A DNA stretch of 64,000 bases from Gemmatimonadota bacterium (GTDB lineage Bacteria; Gemmatimonadota; Gemmatimonadetes; Palauibacterales; KS3-K002). The notes under the pieces were generated by a model. It worked only from the letters and a program-made list of their open reading frames with translations, had not been told where the DNA came from and did not search any database. Made by a program: the position numbers and the translations under genes. Positions 36,863 through 46,047 of this stretch are shown here, one piece after another; position 1 is the stretch's first letter, and each line of letters opens with the position of its first letter. Location: contig CP070812.1 in NCBI GenBank assembly GCA_020344015.1, forward strand, positions 3,456,840 to 3,520,839, written 5' to 3'.

Positions 36863-39541
36863 ATGGGAGCGAGCGAGCACGAAGACGCAGGTCGCCTGGT
36901 AGCGCGGGCCACCGAGCTTACCCAGCTCGACCGGATGGTGCGAGATCTCCGGGCTGAGCCGGACGCTCGGGGACGGCTGGTCGTGCTGAGCGGCCCTGCC
37001 GGGGTCGGCAAGACGGCGCTGGCCAGTGCATTCATCGGCCGGCTCAGGGACGGGGATCCCTCCGCAGTCGCTCTCGGAGCGGGCTGTGTCGAGGGTGTGA
37101 CGTCCTATCGACCCTACGGGCCGTTCCGAGACCTGCTCGCCCAGCTCATGGGCATGACCGGCGACGCCACGCTCACCGCGATCGTGCGCAGAGAGGTACC
37201 CGGTTGGATGCCCGGCGCGGTGCCATCCGCCGGTCGCAACGCCCTGTTCGACCAGTTCATCGCTCTCTGCCGTGCCATCGCGCGCCAGCGGATTTTGATT
37301 CTCTTCATCGATGACTTGCAGTGGAGCGATCGCTCGTCCCTTGACTTGCTGGCGCGCCTCGGTGGCGTACTCGGCTCGCTGCCGGTCCTCGTGCTGGCGA
37401 CCTACGAGCCCTCCGAGTCGCCCGGCTCGGTTACGATCAAACCGCTTCAGCACCGGCTCGGTCCGGCGATGGTCGAGCTGGCGGTCCGTGAGCTGGAAAA
37501 CGACGCGATCCTCAAGTTGGCGGAGGAACTTCTGGAAGGATCGTTCGGCGATGACCTGGAAGCTTGGCTGCCCGGCGCTGCCCGAGGCAACGGGCTGCGG
37601 GCGGAACAGTTGCTGCGCGCGCTGCTGGAGCGTCAGGTCCTCCGCAAGCGTCTGTTCAAGTACTCGGTTCGCGAAGGCGAGCTGCCCAGTCCGGAGGCGA
37701 AGATCGACAGCGTCGTTGCCGGTCGGCTCGATTCGCTGGAGCCCAATGTCCGCTGGACCCTCGAGGCGGCAGCGCTCTGTGGATCCGTAGTCGACTCGGC
37801 CGTCGTCGCCGCGCAAGCAGGCAAGAAGCAGGAAGAGGTGCTGGGCGAACTGCGGACGGCAGAAGAGCGGCACGGGCTGATTCGAAAGGTCGGCGAGCGT
37901 CGCTGGGCGACCGGAAGCCACTCGGTGCGCTACCACTTCTGTCATCCGCTGGTGCGCCGCGTGATCCGCGCGCGGATCTCGGGGAAACGTCGCGCTCACC
38001 TGCTCAGCCGCGCCGCCGAGACGCTCGAGAAGCTGGCGAGCGGCGGCTCGAAGGAGATTGCCGACGAGATCGCCGTCCTTTACTTGGTCTCCGAAGCGGA
38101 GGACAAGAAACTCGAATGGTCCCTCAAGGCGGCCGACCTCGCCGAACGCCTCTACGCGCTCTACGAGGTAGACGACTTCTTGCGCGCCGCGGCGAAGGCC
38201 TGCGAAGACGAGCTCGCGCGTCTCAAGATCCAGAACCGCCTGGCCAGAATCTACGCCGCTACCGACAGAGAGCCCGAGGCGGAGGCGTTGCTCCAGAACG
38301 TCTACGAGCGTACCCACGAGCTGGGGGATCTCGAGACCGAAGTAGCCGCCGGCGTAATGCTCGGCTGGCTGCAACTCGAGCGCGGTGTCGAGCCCCTCGA
38401 AGTCTCCATGGTGGCCGGCAGCCTGGTCGATCGCGCTCGCACGGCGGAGATGAGCGAGGAGCTGGTGATGGCCCTCGATCTGTCGTGTGTGGTGGCCGAG
38501 CGGGTCGGAAGGGCCGAAGAGGCGTTGCTGATGGCCGAGGAGGCCCTTCACGTGGCCGAGCAGAGCGGCAACGCAGAGACGGTGGCGCAGGCCGCCTACC
38601 GGTTGGCCCGCGTCCACGTCTCCTGGGGTAGTCCGGAGGACGGTCGCAAGCTTGCTCAGCGCGCTCTTGAGGTGTTCGGCCAGGTCGATGAGTTGGGCGG
38701 CGTTGCGGTCTGCCACGACCTGCTGGGGCTGGCCAACTTCCGGGCCGGCGAATGGGACGGTGCGTTCCACCACTGGCAGTCGGCGCTGGAGAGCATGGAA
38801 GTCGCCGGCGTGGCCGACCAGAAGATCGCCATGCAGGCCAACATCGCAGAATTGCTGACGCTGCGCGGCGAATTCGACCGGGCTAAGCACCTGTTCAACT
38901 CGGGGCTGCAGCTGGCCGAGGAGCTGGAAGACCCTTCCCTCGCCCTGCGTTGTAGGATCGGTATCGCGCGGCTCGAGTTCGAGCGCGGCGAGTACACCTC
39001 CGTGCTGAAGATGACCGAAGAGATTCGAGAGATCCTGCCCCCGAGCGGAGCCTGGAAGGCCGATTTCCAGACCACCGCAATCCGCGCGCTGGCCTACCTG
39101 GAGACGGGCGATGAGCTGCAAGCGTGGCAGGAAGCGGCGCGGCTAGAGCAGCTCTACCAGGGCAAGGAAGGCTGGTTCGAGCGCCGCGCCGAAGGCGACG
39201 CCGTCCGCATCCGGGTCATCGATCTCGACAGCGACGCCTGGCTGGCCGGCATGGTCGCACAGCAGGGAATCGGCGAAACGACCGAGACCGATCCCTACGG
39301 TGAAGGCTTCCTGCAGTACCACCAGGCTCAGGTCCTGGCTCGGGCCAAACCGGCCGAGGCGCGGGTCGCGGCAGAACGCGCGGTCGTTTTGTTCGAGCAG
39401 CTCGGCGCCGCCCCGATGCTGGCTCGCGCTCGGCAGCTGGCGGAAGAGCTGCCCGAGGTCGATTCTGCCGCCGAGCCGGAGGGCGACCAGGACGTGTCCG
39501 ATGACAAGATCGACGCCTGGTTCGACAGCCTCGAGGGTTGA
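36863..39541 (+). CDS. Large STAND-like ATPase with TPR repeats
   Basis: 892 aa. N-terminal AAA/NACHT-like domain: Walker A GPAGVGKT at residues 44-51, Walker B LFIDDLQWSD near 147-155, then a winged-helix-like region with RWTLEAAALCGSVVDSAVVA. From about residue 390 to the end it is TPR repeats (GRAEEALLMAEEALHVAEQ, GEFDRAKHLFNSGLQLAEEL). It resembles the ATPase-TPR core of LuxR/MalT-type or adenylate-cyclase-linked regulators, but no HTH, kinase or cyclase domain is attached. Tail is acidic. Confidence 0.85.
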   Translation: MGASEHEDAGRLVARATELTQLDRMVRDLRAEPDARGRLVVLSGPAGVGKTALASAFIGRLRDGDPSAVALGAGCVEGVTSYRPYGPFRDLLAQLMGMTGDATLTAIVRREVPGWMPGAVPSAGRNALFDQFIALCRAIARQRILILFIDDLQWSDRSSLDLLARLGGVLGSLPVLVLATYEPSESPGSVTIKPLQHRLGPAMVELAVRELENDAILKLAEELLEGSFGDDLEAWLPGAARGNGLRAEQLLRALLERQVLRKRLFKYSVREGELPSPEAKIDSVVAGRLDSLEPNVRWTLEAAALCGSVVDSAVVAAQAGKKQEEVLGELRTAEERHGLIRKVGERRWATGSHSVRYHFCHPLVRRVIRARISGKRRAHLLSRAAETLEKLASGGSKEIADEIAVLYLVSEAEDKKLEWSLKAADLAERLYALYEVDDFLRAAAKACEDELARLKIQNRLARIYAATDREPEAEALLQNVYERTHELGDLETEVAAGVMLGWLQLERGVEPLEVSMVAGSLVDRARTAEMSEELVMALDLSCVVAERVGRAEEALLMAEEALHVAEQSGNAETVAQAAYRLARVHVSWGSPEDGRKLAQRALEVFGQVDELGGVAVCHDLLGLANFRAGEWDGAFHHWQSALESMEVAGVADQKIAMQANIAELLTLRGEFDRAKHLFNSGLQLAEELEDPSLALRCRIGIARLEFERGEYTSVLKMTEEIREILPPSGAWKADFQTTAIRALAYLETGDELQAWQEAARLEQLYQGKEGWFERRAEGDAVRIRVIDLDSDAWLAGMVAQQGIGETTETDPYGEGFLQYHQAQVLARAKPAEARVAAERAVVLFEQLGAAPMLARARQLAEELPEVDSAAEPEGDQDVSDDKIDAWFDSLEG

Positions 39542-39550
39542 TGTCGCAGG

Positions 39551-39600
39551 AATAACTTCGAACTTCGTACTTCGAATATCGAACTTCGAATTTCGGAAAT
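39551..39600. repeat. Intergenic repeat island 3 (TTCGAA word)
   Basis: The gap before uvrB contains a run with a period near seven: ACTTCGA, ACTTCGT, ACTTCGA, ATATCGA, ACTTCGA, ATTTCGG. Perfect TTCGAA palindromes start at 39557, 39571 and 39585, exactly 14 bases apart. The run can fold on itself in several registers. The rest of the gap to 39,649 shows no promoter or clear SD. Confidence 0.7.
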
Positions 39601-39649
39601 CCCCGAGCGGGTACCCTAACATCTAACCCTGGACTCTGAGCGTCGGTCA

Positions 39650-41689
39650 TTGATTCGTAAGACGGCGCAGCGCGCCCATTTCGATCTGCGTTCGCCCTTC
39701 CAGCCTACGGGCGACCAGCCGACGGCCATCGGCGAGCTGATCGGCGGCCTCGAGCGCCGGGAGCGCTGGCAGACGCTGATGGGTGTCACAGGCTCGGGCA
39801 AGACACTGACGATGGCGCACGTAATTGCGCGCTGGGGTCGCCCGACCCTCGTGATGAGTCACAACAAGACGCTTGCCGCACAGCTCTACGGCGAGCTCAA
39901 GCAGTTCTTCCCGGCGAACGCCGTCGAGTACTTCATCTCCTATTACGATTACTACCAGCCCGAGGCCTACGTCCCGCAGACGGATACCTACATCGAAAAG
40001 GATGCCTCGATTAACGAGGACATCGACCGACTGCGCCTGCGCGCGACCTCCAGCCTGATGGAACGCGATGACGTCGTCGTCGTCGCCTCGGTCTCGGCCA
40101 TCTATGGTCTGGGTGACCCGGCAGAGTACAAGGACCTGCTGGTGATTCTCGAGCGGGGCGAGGAAATTCGTCGCGACGATATACTCGCGGCATTGGTCGA
40201 TGTACAGTACAGCCGCAACGATCTCGATTTCCGGCGCGGGACCTTCCGGGTGCGCGGCGACGTCGTCGAAATCTTCCCGGCCTACGAGGAACAGGCCGTC
40301 CGAATCGAGCTCTGGGGCGACGAGATCGAGCGGCTGACGAAGATCGACCCGCTGACCGGCGACGTGATCGCCGAGCTCGACCGTGCCGCGATCTACCCCG
40401 CCACCCACTACGCCATAGGACAGCGGTCACTCAGCCAGGCCGGGAAGTTGATCCGGACCGAGCTCGACGATCGCCTGCTCGAGCTGCGCCGGGATGGGCG
40501 TTTGCTCGAGGCGCAGAGACTCGAGCAAAGGACCCGCTACGACCTCGAGATGCTACGCGAGGTCGGGTACTGTGCCGGAATCGAGAACTACGCGCGCCAC
40601 CTCTCGGGACGTGCCGAGGGCGAACGTCCGGCCTGCCTGATCGACTACTTCCCAGAGGATTTCCTGGCCATCGTCGACGAGTCGCACGCGACCGTCCCGC
40701 AGATCGGTGGGATGTACGAGGGCGACCGCTCGCGCAAGCGGACGCTGGTCGACTACGGTTTCCGCCTTCCCAGCGCACTCGACAACCGGCCGCTCAGGTT
40801 CGAGGAATGGGAAGCGCTGGTCCCGCAGGCGATCTTCGTCTCGGCGACCCCGGGCGACTACGAACTGGAACGCTCCGGCGGCGTCGTGGTCGAACAGGTC
40901 ATCCGACCGACAGGGCTCATCGACCCCGCCGTCGAGGTCAGGCCGGTGCGCGGCCAGGTGGACGACCTGATGGGCGAGGTCCGGGAGCGCGCGGCGCGCG
41001 GCGAGCGGGTGCTGGTCACCACCCTGACCAAGCGGATGGCTGAGGACCTCACCGAGTACCTGCTGGGGATGGGGATCAGGGTTCGTTACATGCACTCGGA
41101 TATAGCCGCCATCGAGCGGGTCGAGATCCTGCGTGGTCTGCGGCTGGGGCTCTTCGATGTACTCGTTGGAATCAACCTGCTGCGGGAAGGTCTCGACCTG
41201 CCGGAGGTGTCGCTCGTCGCGATACTCGACGCGGACAAAGAGGGTTTCTTGCGCTCTGACAAGAGCCTAATTCAGACGATCGGTCGGGCGGCGCGTAACG
41301 AGCGCGGCAAGGCGATCATGTATGCCGACACGCTGACGGGCTCCATGCAGCGGTGCATCGAGGAGACCAACCGACGGCGCGAGATACAGAACAGCTACAA
41401 CGTGGAGCACGGGATCATACCCCGCTCGATACGCAAATCGCCCGATGAGGTGCGGCGCGCCACTGCAGTCGCCGACTCACGCCTCGACCCCGGGACCCGG
41501 GCTGTGGAGACGCTGGCCGGGCTACCCGATCTGGAGCCTGAAGAGCTCGTCGAGCGCCTGACACTTGAGATGGAGCGGGCGGCCGAAGAGCTCGACTTCG
41601 AGTTGGCGTCAGAGCTGCGGGATCACATCTTCCAGATTAAAGCGGAGATGGAAACGCAAGATCGTAGCGGCACGAAGGACCGCGGCTGA
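39650..41689 (+). CDS. uvrB: Excinuclease ABC subunit B
   Basis: 679 aa from TTG 39650; no ATG or GTG lies before the first conserved motif and no SD is evident. Walker A GVTGSGKT at residues 45-52, [19 protein letters not shown], the [20 protein letters not shown] beta-hairpin that clamps damaged [14 protein letters not shown], the helicase VI-type QTIGRAARN, and a C-terminal UVR motif ([19 protein letters not shown]). Loads onto lesions with UvrA and recruits UvrC in nucleotide excision repair. Confidence 0.97.
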   Translation: MIRKTAQRAHFDLRSPFQPTGDQPTAIGELIGGLERRERWQTLMGVTGSGKTLTMAHVIARWGRPTLVMSHNKTLAAQLYGELKQFFPANAVEYFISYYDYYQPEAYVPQTDTYIEKDASINEDIDRLRLRATSSLMERDDVVVVASVSAIYGLGDPAEYKDLLVILERGEEIRRDDILAALVDVQYSRNDLDFRRGTFRVRGDVVEIFPAYEEQAVRIELWGDEIERLTKIDPLTGDVIAELDRAAIYPATHYAIGQRSLSQAGKLIRTELDDRLLELRRDGRLLEAQRLEQRTRYDLEMLREVGYCAGIENYARHLSGRAEGERPACLIDYFPEDFLAIVDESHATVPQIGGMYEGDRSRKRTLVDYGFRLPSALDNRPLRFEEWEALVPQAIFVSATPGDYELERSGGVVVEQVIRPTGLIDPAVEVRPVRGQVDDLMGEVRERAARGERVLVTTLTKRMAEDLTEYLLGMGIRVRYMHSDIAAIERVEILRGLRLGLFDVLVGINLLREGLDLPEVSLVAILDADKEGFLRSDKSLIQTIGRAARNERGKAIMYADTLTGSMQRCIEETNRRREIQNSYNVEHGIIPRSIRKSPDEVRRATAVADSRLDPGTRAVETLAGLPDLEPEELVERLTLEMERAAEELDFELASELRDHIFQIKAEMETQDRSGTKDRG

Positions 41690-41694
41690 CAATC

Positions 41695-42165
41695 ATGGAT
41701 CCCCGAATCCCCACCCTGGGCCCCAGCGACTTGTCCGAGCCCGAGTTGGCAAGCTGGGGCGAGCGCGTCGGTGCGACCATCCAGCCGCCGTTGTGGATCG
41801 CGCTGCAAGGACCGCTCGGGGCGGGGAAGAGCGTCCTGGCTCGGGCCATCTGTCGCGGTGCTGGGATCACCGGTCATATCCCGTCACCGAGCTTCACCCT
41901 CGTCCAGGGTTACTCGAGCCCGAGGAGCTTCCCGGTTCATCATGTCGACCTATTCCGTCTGCAGCCGGGCGACCCGATCGAACCCTTGGGCTGGGAGGAA
42001 CTGCTGGGCGGTTCGGGCCTCGTACTTTTGGAGTGGGCGGAGCGCGCCGGGGACAGGCAGCCGGCGGACCGTTGGGAGGTCGACATCGATTACGGGCCGA
42101 CGTCCGAGCAGCGCGTCGTCCGGGTGAGACGCCTGGGTTCGGCGCCGGAGCTGGTGGAATGGTGA
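41695..42165 (+). CDS. tsaE: tRNA t6A biosynthesis ATPase TsaE
   Basis: 156 aa. Walker A GPLGAGKS at residues 39-46, SPSFTLVQGY, HHVDLFRL and LLEWAERAG give the TsaE pattern. It works with TsaB and TsaD in making N6-threonylcarbamoyl-adenosine on ANN-reading tRNAs. It overlaps tsaB and starts five bases after uvrB. Confidence 0.94.
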   Translation: MDPRIPTLGPSDLSEPELASWGERVGATIQPPLWIALQGPLGAGKSVLARAICRGAGITGHIPSPSFTLVQGYSSPRSFPVHHVDLFRLQPGDPIEPLGWEELLGGSGLVLLEWAERAGDRQPADRWEVDIDYGPTSEQRVVRVRRLGSAPELVEW

Positions 42166-42893
42166 ATAGCGGTCGCCAGGAAAACGATTCTGGAGGGCCC
42201 GAGCCGCAGATCTGGCTCGCGCTTGAGACCGCTACGTCCGTCGGTTCCGTCGCTGTCTGGCGTGACGGGCTGGCCATCGAGTGCAGCTTCAACATCCGGG
42301 GCTCGCATTCGGAGCGTGTGCTGCCCGCCGTCGATCACGCCCTCCAGGTCACGGGGACCGCCCCGGAAGAGGTCGCCGCCCTCGTCGTCGGTAGTGGGCC
42401 GGGCTCGTTCACCGGTGTGCGCATCGCCGCCTCGATGGCCAAGGGCTGGACGATGGCGCGCGGCACGCCTCTCTTCGCCTATTCCAGCCTTCTGGCACTC
42501 GCCGCCGGGACCGGGGTGAACGGACCCATCTGCGCAGCTTTCGATGCCCGCCGCGCCGAGGTCTACGCGGCCTGCTACGAGCTGTCGGAGCAGGGAGCTT
42601 CAGAGCGACTGGCTCCCGCCGCCTGGCGGCTAGAGGATCTCCTCGACGAGCTGGCCCGGCTCGATCTCAGGCCGACCTTCGTAGGTGATGGGGCGACTGC
42701 TCACCGCGAGAGGATCGCCGAGGCCTTGGCCGGCGCGGTCGTGCTGCCGGAGCACCTGGCCCTCCCTCGCGCAGCCAGCCTCCTCTGGTTGCGCTCCGTC
42801 GCCCCTCAGCTGGGGCACGTCGCGCAGCCAGCTGACTGGGAGCCGTTCTACGTCCGTGATTGGCGGGTTCCAGAGGAGCGGCGTCGAGAATGA
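42159..42893 (+). CDS. tsaB: tRNA t6A biosynthesis protein TsaB
   Basis: 244 aa from ATG 42159 (SD GGAG eight bases upstream; GTG 42162 is nearly as good). ASKHA-like fold: IWLALETATSVGSVAVW, SERVLPAVDHAL, VVGSGPGSFTGVRIAASMAKG. TsaB is the scaffold partner of TsaD. The tsaE-tsaB-rimI order is common in bacteria. Overlaps tsaE by seven bases. Confidence 0.95.
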   Translation: MVNSGRQENDSGGPEPQIWLALETATSVGSVAVWRDGLAIECSFNIRGSHSERVLPAVDHALQVTGTAPEEVAALVVGSGPGSFTGVRIAASMAKGWTMARGTPLFAYSSLLALAAGTGVNGPICAAFDARRAEVYAACYELSEQGASERLAPAAWRLEDLLDELARLDLRPTFVGDGATAHRERIAEALAGAVVLPEHLALPRAASLLWLRSVAPQLGHVAQPADWEPFYVRDWRVPEERRRE

Positions 42894-43363
42894 GCACGGC
42901 TGAGCGGCTAACGGTGCCCGACATCCGCCGTATGGAGGAATCGGACCTCGACTCGGTGATGGAGATCGAGTGCACGTCGTTTTCCACACCCTGGAGCCGC
43001 GCCAGCTTCTCCAATCTGCTCGGCCGCGACGATGCCTCCCTCTGGGTCGCCGCCGTAGACGGGAACGTGGTGGGCTACGCCGTGGTATGGTACGTTCTAA
43101 GGGAGGCCGAGCTGGGGAACCTGGCGGTGGCCTCCGGCTGGCGTCGCCACGGCTTCGGTCGCTACCTGCTCGACTGGGTGCTCGATAAGGCCCGCAGGCG
43201 CGGTACAGAGCGGATCTATCTCGAGGTCCGGGTCAGCAACAGGGGCGCCCAGGAGTTGTATGAGCGGGGTGGATTCCAGCATGTGGGCTTCCGGCGGCGT
43301 TACTATCGGGCGCCGGTCGAGGACGCCCGTGTAATGTGCTTCGACCTGGGCTCCGGCGAGTAG
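42890..43363 (+). CDS. rimI: Ribosomal protein S18-alanine N-acetyltransferase RimI
   Basis: 157 aa from ATG 42890 in an ATGA overlap with tsaB. GNAT fold: DLDSVMEIECTSFSTPWSR, AELGNLAVASGWRRHGFGRYLL (acetyl-CoA motif, read in two blocks), and LEVRVSNRGAQELYERGGF. The best guess is N-acetylation of S18, by position and similarity to RimI; another N-terminal substrate is possible. Confidence 0.88.
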   Translation: MSTAERLTVPDIRRMEESDLDSVMEIECTSFSTPWSRASFSNLLGRDDASLWVAAVDGNVVGYAVVWYVLREAELGNLAVASGWRRHGFGRYLLDWVLDKARRRGTERIYLEVRVSNRGAQELYERGGFQHVGFRRRYYRAPVEDARVMCFDLGSGE

Positions 43364-43397
43364 ATTTTGCTGTAAGCCGGGGCCAGCAAGCGACGCG

Positions 43398-43426
43398 TTG
43401 ACAATAAGTTGACGGGCGGGTATAAT
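43398..43426 (+). promoter_or_regulatory. Perfect consensus sigma-70 promoter for ssb
   Basis: TTGACA (43398-43403), a 17-base spacer and TATAAT (43421-43426): both hexamers and the spacing match the ideal. It predicts a transcript start near 43,433, about 50 bases before the ssb ATG. A second TTGACG (43409-43414) lies inside the spacer but is too close to the -10. Confidence 0.9.
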
Positions 43427-43432
43427 CTTGGC

Positions 43433-43461
43433 TGGCGTCAGTTTAGGCCGTACCGACGCCA
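43433..43461 (+). promoter_or_regulatory. Dyad at the start of the ssb leader
   Basis: TGGCGTC (43433-43439) pairs with GACGCCA (43455-43461) across 15 bases; two more G-C pairs can form after one mismatch. Lying on the predicted transcript start, it could be a repressor site or a leader hairpin. It does not match the E. coli LexA box. Confidence 0.45.
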
Positions 43462-43481
43462 ACCGCCCCAGTGGAGGAGCC

Positions 43482-43919
43482 ATGTCACGCAGTGTCAACA
43501 AAGCGATCATAATCGGCAATCTGGGCAGCGATCCGGAGATCCGTACCACGCCGCAGGGGAGCCGTGTAACCACGCTCTCGGTGGCCACGAATCGCCGCTG
43601 GCAGAACCGCCAGGGCGAGATGCAGGAGGATACCCAGTGGCACCGGGTCGTCGCCTGGAACAAGCTGGCCGAGATCGTCGAGCAGTACCTGAAGAAGGGT
43701 GACCGCGTATATATCGAGGGGCGGATCCAGTATCGCCAGTGGGAAGACCAAAACGGCCAGAAGCGCTACACGACCGAGATCGTGGCCAACGATATGGTGA
43801 TGTTGGGTGGCCGCGGAGAGGGTGCCCTCGAGATGCAGAGGGCGCCGACCTATGGGGGTGAGGACTATGATGACTTCCCGGCGGAATCGCTGGAGGAGGG
43901 TGACGACCTGCCCTTCTAA
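43482..43919 (+). CDS. ssb: Single-stranded DNA-binding protein
   Basis: 145 aa from ATG 43482 with GGAGGAG upstream. OB-fold: SVNKAIIIGNLGSDPEIRTT, ATNRRWQNRQGEMQEDTQWH, YLKKGDRVYIEGRIQYRQW. The tail ends in DDLPF, the acidic tip that binds repair and replication partners. Its last 50 bases overlap the next gene. Confidence 0.96.
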   Translation: MSRSVNKAIIIGNLGSDPEIRTTPQGSRVTTLSVATNRRWQNRQGEMQEDTQWHRVVAWNKLAEIVEQYLKKGDRVYIEGRIQYRQWEDQNGQKRYTTEIVANDMVMLGGRGEGALEMQRAPTYGGEDYDDFPAESLEEGDDLPF

Positions 43920-45096
43920 GAACCTCTTGTCCGTTGCCGCAATCGCACTAGCGGCGCTACTGCCTGAAGCCCTCCCCCTACACGCTCAAGAAAGGCAGGA
44001 ACCGACGACGCCCCAAGAGGGTCGTCGTGTGCACGTCGTTCGCACAGGAGACACGCTCTGGGACCTGGCTGAGTTCTACCTCAGCGATCCCTTCCTCTGG
44101 CCTGAGATCTACCGGATCAACACGCTCGTTGTCGAGGACCCGCACTGGATCTATCCGGCCGAGGAACTGCTGGTCCCGGGAGTTGGTGAGGTCGTGCGGC
44201 CGCCGATTCCTACCGAGGTCCCTGGCGAGGAGCGGATTCCCGGCGAAGAGGTCGTCGAGCGGGTGCCCACGCCGGAGATCCCCACACCGGAGGTCGGGGA
44301 GATCCCTGAACAAATCCAGATCGAGGAACGACCCACGATATTCGTCGAGCGTGACATCGCGGAGACGACTCTGACCTATCAGCCCATCGCGGCGGTGCCG
44401 CCGAGCGCCGTTACCGCTACCGACTTCCACAGGGCCGGTATGCTCTTGCCGCTCTCCGAGCTCGGCCCGCGCGGCGAAGTCGTCGACCCGACTGCGCCTC
44501 GCGGGTTTCCCGTACCGCCTATCACGACGATACACAGATACGGTCGGTTCTACATGAGCCATCCTGGCGGCGAGCCGCCTGACCCCGGGGACCGTATGAT
44601 TCTGTTCCGGATCGAACGGCTCGTGAACCCGTGGGGCCGAGTGATCCGGCCGACGGGGCTGGCCACCATCGCGGCGGTTCACGAGGACGTCTCGGTGGCC
44701 GTCCTGGTGGAGGTGTACGACCGCGTCGTTCTCGGAGACCAGGCGATCGAGGCCGAGACCTTCGACTTGGAGCCGGGTATCTTCGCCGAGCCCGTGTCGA
44801 CCGGGCCGGGTGGTGAGCTGATTGCGCTCATGGATATGCAGCTGGTCGCCAGCACCGAGGACTTCGTGTTCATCGACATCGGACGCTCACAAGGCATCCA
44901 GGTCGGCGACGAGTTCGAGCTCTACGTAGGGCCTCGGCGTAGCCGGGAGGGACTGAGGCTGCCGGAAGAGTTCGTCGGTTTGGGCCGCGTTATCCGGGTT
45001 ACCGAGGAGACGGCGACCCTCCGCCTGCTCAGCATGCAGCATCCCACGGTCAACGTCGGCCTACCGGTGCGGTTGGTTGCCAGGATGCCGTCCTAG
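43870..45096 (+). CDS. Secreted LysM-domain protein
   Basis: 408 aa from ATG 43870, with GGTGAGG six bases upstream inside ssb; ATG 43867 and later GTG/TTG codons are alternatives. A signal peptide (basic start, then LLSVAAIALAALLPEAL, cleavage near HAQ) is followed by one LysM domain (VHVVRTGDTLWDLAEFYLSD ... IYPAEELLVPG), a Pro/Glu-rich linker and a beta-rich C-terminal half of unknown type. Likely binds peptidoglycan in the periplasm. Confidence 0.85.
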   Translation: MTSRRNRWRRVTTCPSKNLLSVAAIALAALLPEALPLHAQERQEPTTPQEGRRVHVVRTGDTLWDLAEFYLSDPFLWPEIYRINTLVVEDPHWIYPAEELLVPGVGEVVRPPIPTEVPGEERIPGEEVVERVPTPEIPTPEVGEIPEQIQIEERPTIFVERDIAETTLTYQPIAAVPPSAVTATDFHRAGMLLPLSELGPRGEVVDPTAPRGFPVPPITTIHRYGRFYMSHPGGEPPDPGDRMILFRIERLVNPWGRVIRPTGLATIAAVHEDVSVAVLVEVYDRVVLGDQAIEAETFDLEPGIFAEPVSTGPGGELIALMDMQLVASTEDFVFIDIGRSQGIQVGDEFELYVGPRRSREGLRLPEEFVGLGRVIRVTEETATLRLLSMQHPTVNVGLPVRLVARMPS

Positions 45097-45135
45097 GCGG
45101 CAACGACATGGGTTGCCCGTCACGGGCGACACTCT

Positions 45136-45162
45136 ACCGGCCGGCTCTCGGAGCCGGCCGGT
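45136..45162 (+). terminator. Rho-independent-type terminator
   Basis: ACCGGCCGGCTC (45136-45147), loop TCG, GAGCCGGCCGGT (45151-45162): a perfect 12-bp stem, followed by CTAGTTTCT, a short T-rich stretch. It lies 40 bases after the LysM gene stop and separates it from the haem/cytochrome operon. A smaller GCCCG/CGGGC stem precedes it. Confidence 0.8.
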
Positions 45163-45185
45163 CTAGTTTCTGACCTATCGATTCG

Positions 45186-45191
45186 TATATT
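45186..45191 (+). promoter_or_regulatory. Possible -10 element for the ccsA/hemA operon
   Basis: TATATT lies ten bases before the ATG at 45,201, just after the terminator where a new promoter is expected. No good -35 is seen at 16-18 bases, and a start so close to the ATG would give a nearly leaderless message. Confidence 0.3.
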
Positions 45192-45200
45192 CCCCTTCGC

Positions 45201-46016
45201 ATGCACCTAGTAGCTTACGCGATCGCTGCGGCCCTCTATCTGGCTGCGTCCGTTAGATATACGATGCGGTTTGCCCGGGCCCACCCTGGCGCCACCGTTC
45301 TTGTGGCCATCATAGTCTATGCCGCGGTGGCGAGCCATCTGCTGGGCGTGGGCCTCTATTGGGCCAGCTACGGGGAGCCGCCGCTCGTCGGGCTCGGACC
45401 TTCACTGGCCAGCCTGGCGTTGCTCGTCGGCCTCGCCATAGCCGGCCTTGCACGTTTCAGCTCCGCCAGGCCGCTCGGGCTGTTCCTCGCTCCCGTAGCC
45501 ACGCTCCTCCTCGCAGTCGCTTTGATCGTCGGAATCGAGCCTACCGGCTCGGTCCTCGCCTTTCGCGGCACCTGGCTCGTGATTCACATCTCCGCCGGCT
45601 TCATCGGTTACGCCGGCTGGCTGGTCTCGGCGGCGGCCGCGCTGATGTACCTGCTTCAGTTTCGCCAACTCAAGCACAAGCAGCTGGGTGCCGTCTTCGA
45701 GTTCTTCCCGCCCCTCGAGACGCTCGACAAGCTCGCCGAGTGGGCTCTCATAACGGGCTTCTGCACACTGACCCTGGCTATCGCCATCGGCTGGGCCTGG
45801 ACGATTCGCTTCGAGGGCGGGTTCCGCTGGTCAGATGCCAAGGTCATCTGGGGCGTCCTGGCCTGGCTGGCGATGCTGCTGGCGATTTGGATTCGCTTTA
45901 GCCGCGTACGGACCCCGCGCCAGGCCGCGGCATGGAACGTAGTGGGATTCGCCGTGGTATTTGTGGCATATCTCGTGGCCAGAATGATCATCCCGGAGAC
46001 GCAGTTCTTCCTGTAG
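45201..46016 (+). CDS. CcsA/HemX-type membrane protein
   Basis: 271 aa with about eight hydrophobic segments. The core LAFRGTWLVIHISAGFIGYAGW carries the conserved His and aromatic residues of the CcsA/CcmC/HemX family, and a second His-bearing segment ASHLLGVGLYWA lies in the N-terminal half. CcsA proteins carry haem to cytochrome c assembly; HemX proteins next to hemA influence HemA level. Its place right before hemA favours HemX or a dual role. Confidence 0.85.
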   Translation: MHLVAYAIAAALYLAASVRYTMRFARAHPGATVLVAIIVYAAVASHLLGVGLYWASYGEPPLVGLGPSLASLALLVGLAIAGLARFSSARPLGLFLAPVATLLLAVALIVGIEPTGSVLAFRGTWLVIHISAGFIGYAGWLVSAAAALMYLLQFRQLKHKQLGAVFEFFPPLETLDKLAEWALITGFCTLTLAIAIGWAWTIRFEGGFRWSDAKVIWGVLAWLAMLLAIWIRFSRVRTPRQAAAWNVVGFAVVFVAYLVARMIIPETQFFL

Positions 46017-46047
46017 CGGGGAGCTGAGCGAAGGAGGTCCCGGAGCC

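Noticed and set aside
36833-39121. 762-codon open frame on the minus strand
   Set aside because: It lies wholly opposite the STAND ATPase gene, whose Walker motifs and TPRs are clear. The antisense product has no recognisable motif; high GC and codon bias open such frames.
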